The notes under the pieces are model-generated. The model did no database searches, had not been told where the DNA came from, and saw only the letters and a list, made by a program, of their open reading frames with translations. Shown piece by piece: positions 36,226 to 47,604 of a DNA stretch of 64,000 nt. The position numbers were made by a program, and so were the translations under genes. The stretch is from Daphnia carinata. Its lineage: Eukaryota > Arthropoda > Branchiopoda > Diplostraca > Daphniidae. The stretch covers positions 6,972,303 to 7,036,302 of the forward strand of contig NC_081332.1 of the NCBI RefSeq assembly GCF_022539665.2, in the 5' to 3' direction. Each line of letters starts with the position of its first letter. Within the stretch, counting starts at the first letter, position 1.

Positions 36226-36579
36226 TGAATTTTAAGAAAGAATAGAAGACATAGCAGAAATGAGGAATAACTACACTTTTATTTAACTTGAACGTGAAGA
36301 GAACTGTTGGAGAACTTGAAGAACACGGGAGAACTTAAGAACTAACTTAGGGCTAAAAATGTATGGGCTTTTATACCCTCGTGAAGGATATACGCCCCAT
36401 ATCTAGGGTTTCGTGAATTCTAGGGATAACTATCTGTTACTGATTATCGGCGTGTTGCAACAACTGCAACAACAACAACAAACTTCTTTTCAAGGGAAGC
36501 AGTGTTGCAAGCAATTCAAACGTTGGTTGTCACGTCTTTTCAGAAATGACAACCACGTCACTATTTTCCCCTCGTGACA
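36226..36579 (-). repeat. Solo or truncated LTR of another family (354 bp)
   Basis: On the minus strand it starts TGTCACGAGGGG and ends AAATTCA, with a TATA box in GAGGGTATAAAAG. A related copy lies on the plus strand at about 43340-43660; the TATA region is nearly identical (ATGGGGCGTATATCCTTCACG). The outer flanks (GTAT, ATAT) do not give a clean duplication. Confidence 0.65.
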
Positions 36580-37480
36580 ATATTATTAATAAAATTTTCA
36601 TCCGTAACTATGTATGATCGTAATTTTTAATTTAGAAAAAAACAATACAAAACAAACATTCAAATATTTTCTTTATTTGTATTAAAGCGCATGAGAGACC
36701 TTCATAATTATTGCATTTTGATTCTTAGGGGTACAGTTTCCGTGGCTATTGCTACAAATAGTCTCCTGTAATATTACAAGTACTTGGACTTAATCGGCGC
36801 TGTGTTATGTTAACATGTAAATAATAGCCTACCAAGTGATTTCAAACCACTTTTTACTGTTAGAACGTCGATATGGCTTAATTTAGCGCTTGATGATTAA
36901 CTATATAGGCATATGGGGAGCGAAAACCAGCCAAGATCGTTCCAGAATCGCGGCTGAAACTTAAGAATTTTTTTAAAAATTCTATCAATGAAAAATACTT
37001 TACCTGACGTAGGACACTTAATCCACCCTCATCTTTTAAATCGGGAAACTCGTTGTAGTAAAAGTCTCCTCACTATAAAACAAGTTATGTAAAAAAAAAT
37101 AATACAGCATAAACAAGACTAACTGCTAACAACAACGAATTCGTCTGCAAAAAAATCAAAAATTCGTCTGCTAGAAGTGTTTGATTCAGGGTTTGGAAAA
37201 CTGAAAAAAAGTCAGTTTTTGCGAGCGCCCAAGAGGGCAGTTTTAGGGCAACTCTAAAAATTTGGGGCAGCCATTGGAACACAAAAAACCAGAGTTGCTC
37301 CGAAAAAAAGTTGCCCCGTCAGTCCATTGGAACATACTTAAGGCAAAAAATTGCCGTAGGTCAACTCTAGGGCACCCATTGGAATTCGCAATAAGTATCC
37401 CAAAAATCCCGGGAAGGATAGTACAAATTTCTGCGTCAGCAGCCCATGTTATTTTTCTTAGGGGTAAACGAACCAGTGGT
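36580..37480. other. Noncoding DNA with one exon-like block and short tandem motifs
   Basis: A minus-strand block near 37068-37004, bordered by AG and GT, reads GDFYYNEFPDLKDEGGLSVL. It looks like an exon of an unknown gene but stands alone. At 37270-37385 a ~53-bp unit starting CCATTGGAA occurs about 2.5 times with GGGCAACTCTA-like inverted motifs around it. Confidence 0.35.
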
Positions 37481-38020
37481 TAGGGCTCGGCCTCGATCGT
37501 CTTTGATCGGGGCAAACCGCGGTTTTTCATTTAAGAATCGTCAAACCGTCGATTCGGTTTGGCCATTTTTGACTGTGGTTTGGTTTTCGGTTTGCAACTT
37601 GGCCAACCCGCCATTAAATTTTTTTTTTTTGAAATTTTGCTAAAATTCCAAATCAAATAATTATCACTAATTGTTGTTAGCGTAATGGCGGTCAGCAACT
37701 TGTTATAAATCAAATTTCCGATCAGCCTTGTAGGCATCGCGATCGAAAATCGGTCGATCTTTTCTCCATCTAGCGACAAAATTTGTTGCTGATGTACTAT
37801 GCAAACCGCAAACCCGTGGTGCAAACCCGTGGTGCAAACCGTGCAAAAACGTGGTGTAAATTACACCGCGGGTACATACTGCAGGTACAAACCGTCAAAC
37901 CGCGGTTCAATCGGTTTGAAAAAAAACAACAAACCGAACCGCACCGGTTTGACCTTCTTTAAAAAAAAAACCGCACGGGTCGGCCAAAATCGTGCCCGGT
38001 CGTCGCGGGGCCGAGCCCTA
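37481..38020. mobile_element. hAT-type MITE with perfect 8-bp target duplication (540 bp)
   Basis: The terminal inverted repeats are TAGGGCTCGGCC at 37481-37492 and its complement ending at 38020. CCAGTGGT occurs on both sides (37473-37480 and 38021-38028) as a perfect 8-bp target duplication. Inside are several AAACCGCGGTTT / CGGTTTG motifs and a T-run, but no coding capacity. The termini and 8-bp duplication are those of hAT elements. The motif set differs from the autonomous hAT at 27301-30420, so a different hAT family mobilised it. Confidence 0.85.
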
Positions 38021-38079
38021 CCAGTGGTATTAATCTATGGCAAAATATTGTGTGTAACCATTATTGATTTATATGGCAG

Positions 38080-38932
38080 GCGATGTGGTATGCAGCTCCT
38101 CTCCATCACGTAAGTTTACCAACTTGTAAATGTTGGGGAGCCACTTGGTTGGGCCTAATAGCAAAAAGATTTTTTCCTTCACAAAAGTTGGTTAACATAG
38201 CAAATGAGTATCAGATTTGGGAGTATCTATGTTTATACAGTTGTGGTAGGTGTACTTAAATTAAGAGGTTTATGACAGGAATTCGTTTTTTAAACCATAT
38301 TGTTTATGACAGTGGATCAATGCTGTTTAATTAACCACTCGGGAGGTTATTTGCCTTTCGAGGTAAACATTACTGACAATTTGAAAATTTGACACTTAAA
38401 CTGGATCACTGTAGCTGTTAACAGGTATGCTAATATAGTTGAACTTGCTTATATTAGTGATTAAAAATAACTCTATCGTTTACGTAGACACTCTCAATCT
38501 ATGGACCATCTGTCAGTGTAATTGGCAAAGAGTCAAAGAATATTTTCAGTTACCGAATGAAATTTAAATGCAGATGTAACTCTGAACAACTTTTATTTTA
38601 TTAGGGAAAATTGTTTTCCACAACGACTCTCAACGCTACCCCGCAGGTAACACGTTAACAAACGCACGGTTCGATTAATTTCAAGGTTTCTAAACCTCAT
38701 ATGCTATTTTTATTTTTCCTTCCTCCATGCTATTGTGAGCAACAATATACTTTTGCTAATGAATATACTTTCTTTACTTTAACTGTTGCGATTTTAATAA
38801 TTATATTCAATTTCAGGAAAAAGTAAACATATATTAGAACTATGTATAGATATCAGCATTGAATGGTTTATGGAAGATGATGAATCATTCTTGGTTACGA
38901 ATGAGTCGGAAATCAGTACAAGTACAGATTAA
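38080..38932 (+). CDS. Candidate 3' exons of an unidentified host gene
   Basis: Three blocks bordered by AG and GT keep one reading frame: 38080-38109, 38605-38646 and 38817-38932. The last ends with TAA. The predicted C-terminal reading includes RKIVFHNDSQRYPAG and LCIDISIEWFMEDDESF. Phases agree across both junctions, which is unlikely by chance but not conclusive for such short blocks. I do not recognise the protein. Any upstream exons may have been displaced by the insertions at 36.2-38.0 kb. Confidence 0.3.
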
Positions 38933-39379
38933 CTTTCTATCATCTGGAGGCGGATGATAAAGCGGATATAGCAAGGGATCATTTGTGGTTTAAGGTTTAA
39001 ATTTCACAGCTATGGCCGGGAACTCTCCTGCGAACCAACAACGACTATGAAGGGTTACACCACATGTGAAATAAGGTACTAAAATATTACAAACACGAAT
39101 AAATAAGATACTTAGCGTTCTTTTTTCCCAGTTAGCAGGCGGCCTAACTTGCCCTTCTACCAGATGACGATGGTACTCTAGCAACTTTGTGACGACGTTA
39201 AAATTACGAAGAAGCTTTTTTCTCATAACAAGATTAAAGCGCATCGGAAAAATGAAACCCACACCAAGAACTCAATCCTGTTTACGCTCTGGTCTCGCTA
39301 ACAAGTGAATAGAAGAAAGTAATTAAACCTATTAAAAGTAGAAAAATTAACAAAAATTAACAACTTCCTCTTTTTCCAG
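38933..39379. other. Noncoding, possible small minus-strand ORF
   Basis: A 90-codon minus-strand frame (39262-38990, MRFNLVMRKKLLRNFNVVTKLL...) is open but unrecognised, and I could not attach it to splice sites with confidence. Confidence 0.2.
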
Positions 39380-39499
39380 TTATCCAGCCATGAGCTTCGA
39401 AGTTCCTTCCCGACAGTTGTCCCTGACCACCCTCTAAACCTCAACGATGACAACATCGATGAATTTGATATGTCTTTAAATGATAGTCTTGTTTATTAA
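39380..39499 (+). CDS. Candidate terminal exon, gene unknown
   Basis: Follows a strong acceptor (CTCTTTTTCCAG). A phase-0 reading of 39 residues ends HPLNLNDDNIDEFDMSLND then Ser-Leu-Val-Tyr and a stop at 39497-39499. An AATAAA lies at 39563-39568, fitting a 3' terminal exon. The acidic tail is unrecognised. Confidence 0.3.
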   Translation, partial: LSSHELRSSFPTVVPDHPLNLNDDNIDEFDMSLNDSLVY

Positions 39500-41287
39500 A
39501 TGAACTTGTATTTGTTTTTTAGTGGTTAACAATCAAAATTTTTCTGTCAATATTAACTAAGCAATAAACAAAGTAAACTTTTACTTCTTGTAAATGAAAC
39601 GAAAGGCATTCTCTTATTTTTGTTCTTTAACAGTGGTTTGTAAGCTGTTTATTGGGATAGGGAACTCCTCTTTTGAACTGTAGTTGTACGCGACGAAATC
39701 TCTAGCAACGTATGGTATTTTCTAAACACCAACAAAAGACAAAAAATGAATGAAAGAACGAAAAACTTTTATATCCTGAAAATAAAATTTATTTAGATTC
39801 AATTGCACATACCATACCATTCATAACTGGTTGCTTAGTTGGTTTTCACTCCAACAATAGAATTGGATGTCATGCTTCTGTAAATTGAATTTCGATAAAG
39901 ATGAGTACTTGTATCTTGAGATGAAATTCTTGACGTAACTTACGTTTCTTAAGTTATCTTTACATAATAATTTTCTTATTTATCAATTCTTTAAGGAGCA
40001 CTTCACCTCCCACACGGAATTCCCAACGAGGAACGAAGAAAAAAGTAAAAAAAAGTGAAAAAGGACATCAAATAATGGATGGTGATGATAGGCCGGAAAA
40101 CACCAGTAAGAAAGTGTCAAGTGCAAAAATCCAAATACTGTGTAAGCAAAATTACTTTTCTATTAAATGAGCTCTATAAAGCAATTGATAGAGCATATAA
40201 TCATACGAAAACATATTAATTGAAACAAAAAAGTTATGATGAAGGGACAAGATGGGCTTTTGATAACGCTGTTGAAGTGTAGAAACCAACATAACCCGTT
40301 CAGTTTTCTCCTTAATTAGCGGACAAATAATGTTCGTCTTATAATTTTCTATGTCTTTCTTATAATTTTTGACACCCTTGTTCATCCAATCACTATTTTG
40401 TATTCAGTAGAACAATGTTATATAATACTTATTCTTTCCCCATTTTCTCTATAGTGTATGTCTTTTATAAATTCTCCCTCTCCCAATGCCGTAAAACGTA
40501 ATAATATCCCATATCCCAATATTACAGATTAGGTACGTAACCAATTTTAATAACAAGTAATGAAGAATCTGATTTTAGTAGAGTACAATCCATTAGATTT
40601 TATTTCTCCTAGAGTACAATAGAAGAACTAACACACACACACAAACAAATGAGTAGTAGTATACATTCGAAAAATATAAATGGTAGAAATTAAACCCAAC
40701 AAGTAGCATTTGAGACGCGCCAAAACCGAAAAATTTTCCTAAATAACGATGTAATTTCCTTGTGCTTAATTTCCACTATGAATCTCTTTCCCTTTACACC
40801 CTCCAAATTCGTAGCTCCAACTCTTTGCATCTTAGATCCCCACTCTTGCACACACTAGTTTTCACTTTCCCTTTCGTTTCCACAATGCAGTGTACGACCT
40901 TGCGCGGCAAAAACTTATCCGCCGTGGAATTTTGAATCTTCCTTTCTTGTCCACCTCCCTAAACCATGAACTATATTTTCTTTTTTTTTCTCCTTTCGAT
41001 AATTATGTTTATCTTCTTCTCTTTCCAACTATACTAAATTCTATTACAAATAAATTATCCTTCCTCCCGAAAACGCAGTTATATTCCGGTGCCCTATTCT
41101 TACTCCCGTTTTTGGCCATAGCGCAGTTATTGAAAAACCGACGGGAAGTAGTTGACCTTTCGAAAGCCGTAGAATGTTTTTCTCTTTTCCTTTTCCTACC
41201 TTCCTTCTTTTGAATTTTGATTCTATTTAGTATAAGAAACCCGCATGATGACGTGAAACATTTTATTTTGTTTCTGCCAAATTATAT
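39500..41287. other. Intergenic AT-rich DNA
   Basis: No gene that I can support. Contains a short CA microsatellite at about 40631-40645. Confidence 0.45.
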
Positions 41288-42308
41288 TGTCACGTTTTAT
41301 TTTGTATGTATTGTTTTCTAAATTGTCCCCATTTTATTGAAATGTCGCCTTTCGCCAACCGTTAAAAAATGCTTCTTCATCGGCATATTATGTCTTCTAG
41401 TCCTACTCTACATAGGCATCAGCTATAGTTGCGGCTATGTTTCTTTAAACTCTTCGGGATCACATGCTGTCGCCCACGGACGGTTCAAGACAAACAGCTT
41501 CCGAATTCCTTCCCATGCATCCAGTTTGATTACGGGACGTAATCTCACGCCGCCGGGAGTGGTGTAATGAAGCCAAATAGACATCTTCAACATATACTTC
41601 TTCTTCACATCTTTATTAATCATCAAGGGTGAACATATTAATTGCACCACAACATACGCAGCGCGGCTGACCTAGATGAACACCTGCAAGCTGATTCACG
41701 CAGACGATACGTCACCAATATCACGCCATATTGAACGCGTCTTTTGATTGGTTAACCGCGTGAAGCCTACAAGCTCCTCCCAATCACGCCACTTTACAAG
41801 ATGCAAAGTTTCTTGGTTAACCCAGCATCTGAGGAAGATCAGACTGGAACTTGTAGCCGATTCGAGTAGTTGCATGAAAGCATTTCTCTTACTTTATTAA
41901 TGTTATTGTGCTTGAAGTTGTGCCTTTTACTTAACATTTATTCGCAGAGTCAGTCCAGTAAAATTGTTTAGACTTAGAATTATTCGCGGCGATTCGATTG
42001 TCTAGTTCCATTTATTTTGAACTATTGTTTGTGTATCGCTCTCGTGGAAGTTGCGTATCACGTTCGCTTCGTGTCGTTTTTCTTCTCGTTCCCTATACGT
42101 GTGATCACGGTAAGACCCAATTATATTTGTTTCTTTTAACTTGTTTTTTCATTGTTTCTTCTTCTTCTTTGTCCTTTGTCTTCTTAACTCTTATGTCTTT
42201 GCTTATAATAAACACATACATCATTGTGGGTAAAACGCCTCGAGTTCAATTTACATTTATTGTCTTAATCCGTAAAGTCCACCTTCCCACACGGGAAGAT
42301 GCTTTACA
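41288..42308 (+). repeat. Possible LTR (about 1 kb) with adjoining primer-site-like sequence
   Basis: Starts TGTCACG and ends GCTTTACA. It is followed within 3 bp by ATGGTGGCAGCGG, which resembles primer-binding sites of gypsy elements. No second copy, target duplication or internal genes are seen, so the call is tentative. Confidence 0.3.
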
Positions 42309-42523
42309 TTATGGTGGCAGCGGTTTTTCGAACTCGATCACAATGATGGATGATGTTATTTATGGCGGACATAAGATTTCTCGTACCCTTGTGAACACCC
42401 CATAATTTCCGTAACGCCAGTAGCAAAAGATCGTGGATTATGCTCGTCGCTTACAAAAATTTAAAACAACAGCATATCCTGGGAAAGAACCGTACAGTCT
42501 TGCAAGCGGGCAATGAAAACCAG

Positions 42524-43262
42524 GGGATAGAGACAGTGGTACCCCCCGTCAAAAGTACCTAGAGGTTTCGACAGACGTACCCCAAAAAACAACAAACCTA
42601 CCCCGACAGACCTACCCTTACAGAAAATGGAAAAGCATCTCCCGTCAAAGCTACCCCGACATATTTCCCCAATAAAAAATTTAAAAACACTCCCGTCACA
42701 GCTACCCCTTTCAAAATTTATTTTTAAAAATCCGTCTTATCTACCTATTTGTTTAACTGAGACCGACAAACCTACCCGTTCGCTGAACACTGATCGACAT
42801 ACTTACCTCTCCGATTAATGCAAGCTGACATATCTAACCCTTCGATTAATACAGTCCGACAGACCTAACCCTTTGATTAATGCAGTCCGACATATCTACC
42901 CTTTCGATTAATACAGTCCGACAGACCTACCCCTTTGATTAATACAGTCCGACATACCTACCCTTTCGATTAATACAGACCGACATTCGTACTCCTTCAC
43001 TGGAAATTGATCGACACACCTACCCCTGCGGTTAATACACTCCGACACACTACCCCTTCTGTAAAAACAGTCCGACACTCCTACCCCTTCGTTTTAAATA
43101 TCCGACTTACCTACCCCTTCGTTTAATAGAACCCGACGCACCTATCCCTTTGTTACAGGATTTTTTAAAAATGTATTTAGACTGGCTTCAGTCTGCCTAT
43201 GATAAGCAGTATCCATTTTTAATCATCTTTTTGCTCGTAAGATAAGATGAGGAAACAAGATG
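42524..43262 (+). repeat. Left inverted repeat with ~31-bp tandem units
   Basis: Degenerate units of the form TCGATTAATACAGTCCGACA plus CACCTACCCCT repeat from about 42760 to 43165. Outside this come irregular CCCCGACA/CCCGTCA blocks. The stretch is inverted-complementary to 46234-47010, including non-satellite parts near 43180-43260. Confidence 0.75.
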
Positions 43263-43339
43263 ATTCCGCTTACCCTATTGTTTTCATTATTTCATCAGCT
43301 TTAATATTTTTATAATACTATGAAGTAGATTACAAAATA

Positions 43340-43660
43340 TTCTCCCAAGGGGAAAATATTTGACGTGGTTGTTATTTCTTAAAAGACCTGACAACCAACG
43401 TTTTAATTGCGTAAAGTACAGCTTCTTATGAAAGATGCTGTAACCCGCAGATAAACTAGAAAGATAGTTAAGTCTAAGAATTGTCCCTACCCTAGATATG
43501 GGGCGTATATCCTTCACGAGGGTATAAAAGGCCATACATTTTTAGCCCTGAGTGAGTTCTCCCTGAGTTTCCTAGTCTCTTCACGTTCCTGCGTTCAAGT
43601 TAAGTAAAAAGCATGGTTATTCTTCATTTATGTTTGCGTCTCGTGTCTTAATTATTTAAT
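43340..43660 (+). repeat. Relic LTR inside the foldback element
   Basis: Matches the LTR at 36226-36579 in opposite orientation, best over the TATA region (GAGGGTATAAAAG, about 43520) and in TTGACGTGGTTGT. The ends are worn. No internal retroelement genes accompany it. Confidence 0.6.
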
Positions 43661-44875
43661 GAGTTATTAAATAGACAAAAAAATGAGAAAAGCCTGTATT
43701 TTTTTGGTTCCTTATCGGTATTTTTTTCCTACGTTATCTTACAATTATTTGCTTATAAATAATGGTAGTACGTAGAGCAGAGGTTTTTTAAATAATGTTT
43801 GAAAGTCAAAATAATTTTACTCATTCAACTTTTAAACACATCAGTTTTCCTCCGAAAACGTTTTTTGGGGCCAAATTGTACAGACGGCATGGGTGATATT
43901 GGACACGAAATGGGCGTGCAAGGAAGGAGTTAAAGTCAAAGCGCGAAAGTTTAAAATGTTTCAATTTCACGGAACATTTATAATATAGCTAAAGTTTATT
44001 TATATTTTTTAATCTTAATAAAAAAAATTATTGAAATGTGTTGGCTCCACCTCATCCTATGTCTTCCCTACTAGTAAAATGAAAATATTTCAGAGATAAC
44101 ATAAGTCTCTTATTTCATGTAATATCTTATTAAGACATTTAAATTGTTCCCTAATTTAATAGCAATAAGTCCAAATAAAAGTAAAATTTTAAAACAATTC
44201 ATTCTACCTGTTTTGACCCGTCCAAAGTCACCCCGGCTCGGTCTAAACTCACCGCAAAATACAAGTCGTAATAAATTCTAAAAAAATTACATTACATCGG
44301 TGAAAAAATTTAGGTGGTGGAGGAAAAGTTGTAAATTCATTTTTAACAAATTTTGCGAATTTTGCGTAAGTGGGATGGTAAATAATGGGGTAAAACCGAA
44401 ACCGTCTCAGATGGGTACGTTCTCCCCTACTGCTGCAACCCATGGGTCGTCGTTGCTTTCATAAAATTAAAAAATTCTCTTTTTCCTTGATTGCATTCCA
44501 CCCAATCCTGTTTCCGTGATCGCCAAGTAAAAACTTCGCCACTTTATTTCAACGTACCTATTACCCCACCAGGAGGTTGAACCTTATGTTTGTTTGTCGA
44601 AGAGTATCGTAATCCAGTTTGCTACCTAGTAGCCTACTCTTCAACTGGATCAGTTTACAAAGTTCCTAGACTGTACGATGTCGCATGCTTATGTGTTATT
44701 AAGTGTTCCGCACAATTTTTTTCGATTTGATCGATTATTAAACACACAACGTTGCTTTTACCCCATTTATTTGCGGAATCTATACCCTATTATTGCCGAA
44801 TCCAAATCATTGTGCGTAGCAAGTTCCATCCGGTTGAGTGTAAAACTGACAATATATCGTAGTGCCTCTCGCACG
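43661..44875. other. AT-rich interior of the foldback element
   Basis: No ORF or repeat that I can support. Confidence 0.4.
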
Positions 44876-46175
44876 ATTCAACCTACTTGCTAGTGACCGA
44901 ATTCCTTTGAACAGGACACTACCTGATATTTGATAGCCACAGTGCAAAGTGCTCACTTACTATGTCAATGAACTTCCCTCTACTTCAGTTATAATTGTTT
45001 TTCATAATGAGGGATGGAGTACTCTGGTGACAACAGTTCACTCTGTCCTGAATGAATCACCAGTTAAGGTGTTATGGAAGATTATTCTTGTAGATTATGC
45101 AAACAACAGAATTTTTCTCTGGAAGCTACTGGGTGATCATGTTAGCAAATTACCTGCAACAGTTATGGTTTTACGATCAGGCAAGAGAATTGGCCTGATA
45201 CGAGCTAGACTCATGGGAGCTCGCAAGGCCACTGGCTATGTGCTAAAGTTTCTAGATGTTCACTTCTGCGCAACTACTGTTGGATGGCTTGAGCAACTTC
45301 TATAGCGTATAAAAATAAATCCAAACTCAGCCGTACGTCCAATAATTGACATTATTAGCGATGGCCGCGTTGCCCTCTTACGAAGTTTCGAATTTCATCA
45401 CGGAGGTATGTCCTGCAATCTGCACTTTCGATGGTTTGGTGCATCAGAAGTCTTAATTTCGACGTGGGAACAGGACCATTCCTTTCAGGACTTAAGTGAT
45501 GACAAGCGAACTATTTGCAATTGGCAGTGATTATTTTTGAAAAGATTGGAACATACGACGACCAGATGGATATTTGGGGTGGTCAGAACATTGAAATGTC
45601 TTTATGAATTAGGCAGTGTAGTGGTCGAGTAGAAACGTCCCCATGTAGCCATGCCGCTCACGTATTCCAGAAATCGAGTCCTTACACCTTTCCAGGTGGG
45701 GTAAATCGAAATCCTATATTCAAATCTTATCTCCATAACTCGAGCTGCGCTACTATGCATGGACGAATGGAAAGAATTCTTTTTCAAAATGAACCCTGAA
45801 GCCAATCGTCTTCGTGATGCCTACCCATAGGGTCGTGATGCCATTGTGTGATAGGTTTAAATTCAATGATTTTAATTGGTACTTGAATAACGTTTGGTCT
45901 GAGAACTTTTCCTGTGCACCAGACAGATTTTTTGGAAAGGTCATCATAAAGCAACTGGCAAATGTTTAGAGCGATCGTTTGACGGTGGAGGTGTATCCCA
46001 ACCGGTTGGTACGGCGTAAGCTCGTTCCATGCGTTACGCATGGTTTGGTTTCATGCACATTTGTGGTTGCCACATGGATTAATACCAAGAAAGATAGTCG
46101 TATGCATGTCGGTTATATTATGTCCGAGGAATCATTGAATACTTTCCAGTCTGTCTTTGTAACCCCTTCATAGCA
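44876..46175 (+). pseudogene. Polypeptide GalNAc-transferase pseudogene, intronless
   Basis: Reads NLLASDRIPLNRTLPD, then SVIIVFHNEGWSTL, LVDYANN, GLIRARLMGARKATG, the metal-binding region LDVHF (DxH kept), VGWLE, PIIDIISD, LHFRWF, and after a frame change WIFGV, then [13 protein letters not shown] and NWYLNNVW. This is the conserved order of GALNT/pgant Golgi enzymes that start mucin-type O-glycosylation, from the stem/catalytic start into the edge of the lectin domain. Stops (for example 45303-45305) and frame changes (near 45400, 45530 and 45600) abolish function. No introns are visible over about 1.2 kb, suggesting a retrocopy. It lies between the inverted repeats of the foldback element. 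Confidence 0.8.
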
Positions 46176-46233
46176 TCATAATATTGTTGAAGCTAATCAA
46201 ATAATACAAACAGTGCGGTATCTCACATGGAAA

Positions 46234-47010
46234 TAATATCATGTTGTTTCATTACCTTATCTTCTTACAGAACAAAAGATAATTAAAAACGGGTGCTTTT
46301 TATCAGAGATACAGTTAAGCCAGTTTAATACATCAATAAAAAAGTCTGTAACAAATGGGTAGGTGTGTCGGGCTAAATTGAACGTAGGGGTAGGTAAGTC
46401 GGATTTTAAAAACGAAGGGGTAGGTTTGTCGGGCTCAAATAAACGAAGGGGTAGGTTTGTCGGGCTCAACTGAACGAAGGGGTAGGTTTGTCGGGCTCAA
46501 CTAAACGAAGGGATAGGTTTATCGAGCTCAACTAAACGAAGGGTAGGTCTGTCGATCAGTTTTCCACAAAGGGTTAGGTATGTCGGTCTGTGTTAATCGA
46601 TGGGGTAGGTGTGTCTTCCGGTTTTCAACGAAGAGGTAGTTATGTCGAACTGTTTTAATTGAAGGGGTTGGTGTGTTGTCGAGTTTCCATCGAAGTGGTA
46701 GGTGTGTCGGACTGTATTAATCGAAGGGGTAGGTGTGTCGATCAGTTTAAACGAACGAGTAGGTATGTATGTCTTAATAAAACAAAAGGTTACATACGAC
46801 GGCTGAAATTGTAGTTTATTTATAATGGGGTAGATGTGACGGGAGCGTCTTTTAATTTTTTAGTGGGTACATATGTCGGGGTAGCTATGACGGGGGATGT
46901 GTTTCCATTTTCTGCAGGGGTACGTATGTCGGGGTAAATTTGTCGTTTTTTGGGGTACGTCTGAGGAACGTCTAGGTGCTTGTAACGGAGGGTAGCACTG
47001 TCCTCGTGCC
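46234..47010 (-). repeat. Right inverted repeat with ~31-bp tandem units
   Basis: Units GAAGGGGTAGGTGTGTCGGA plus CTGTATTAATC and variants repeat from about 46345 to 46760. They are the inverse complement of the left array. The outer part keeps GACAGTG/CACTGTC next to the end. Confidence 0.75.
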
Positions 47011-47604
47011 AAAACCAGCATAGGTAATTGCCTAGTCACGGACCAAGTATTACGGACCGTCGTTGTTGAAGTAGCAGCTCTGTTAAGTGCCGGGCCGTTA
47101 ACGCACTTAAGCATGGATCCAGAAGATCCGAATCCTTTAACTCCCAATCACTTTCTTTACGGTGGAGCTCGTCCGTACTTGTCCCTCCAGCTGGTCGACG
47201 TGAGAGATATGAACGTCACTAACAAGCAGTTTTTGCAAAGCCAAGCCATCCTCCAACACTTTTGGAACAGATGGCTACGTGAATACGTTCCTCACTTAAC
47301 AGAAAGAAGAAAATGGCAAGAAAATAGGCCTAACGTCACCGTGGGAGATCTGGTGCTTGTAATCGAACCGAATACCTTGCGTGGTGAGTGGCCGTTGGGC
47401 AAAGTGCTTGCAGTCATTCCCAGCCCTACTGAGAATGTTGTTTGAGTAGTGAAAGTGAAACTCAGCAACCATCCAAGACCATGTATTCGACCTGTGGCCA
47501 AACTATGTATCATGGTTGCGGCAAAAGATCAAGAAGCTTATCCAAAGGAAGAAAACGGAATCTTCAACAGCGTAAACGTTCAACTTAAGTATTGTAAAAT
47601 GTAA

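Larger units (their letters stand above)
42524..47010. mobile_element. Foldback/MULE-like element with satellite-built inverted repeats and host gene copy
   Basis: The 4.5-kb insert is bounded by AAAACCAG at 42516-42523 and 47011-47018 (8-bp direct duplication). Its ends are inverted repeats (left GGGATAGAGACAGTGGTACC; right, read inward, GGCACGAGGACAGTGCTACC). These extend about 740-775 bp inward and consist mostly of ~31-bp tandem units. The interior holds a relic LTR and an intronless GalNAc-transferase pseudogene; no transposase is seen. Long inverted repeats with 8-9 bp duplications are known for foldback and Mutator-like elements. Carriage of a host gene fragment is the Pack-MULE pattern. 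Superfamily is inference. Confidence 0.75.
42464..47604 (+). pseudogene. BEL/Pao integrase C-terminal fragment, split by a 4.5-kb insertion
   Basis: Left piece 42464-42523 reads SWERTVQSCKRAM, a BEL/Pao integrase core motif. The right piece from 47011 continues in the same register (VTDQVLRTVVVEVAAL, then PLTPNHFL, FWNRWLREYVP, VGDLVLV, WPLGKV), which is the BEL/Pao integrase C-terminal domain. The break falls exactly at the 8-bp duplication AAAACCAG. The right piece also has an in-frame TGA at 47443-47445 and reads on to 47602-47604. Everything upstream of 42464 (core, RT, gag) is absent. Confidence 0.8.

Noticed and set aside
40890..41213. 107-codon plus-strand ORF rich in Leu and Phe
   Set aside because: Low-complexity T-rich DNA gives such readings by chance. 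No conserved motif, splice support or clear start context.
42760..43165. CRISPR-like array
   Set aside because: Units repeat head to tail without unique spacers, are degenerate, and are mirrored in inverted orientation at 46.3-46.8 kb. They are satellite DNA in an inverted repeat.
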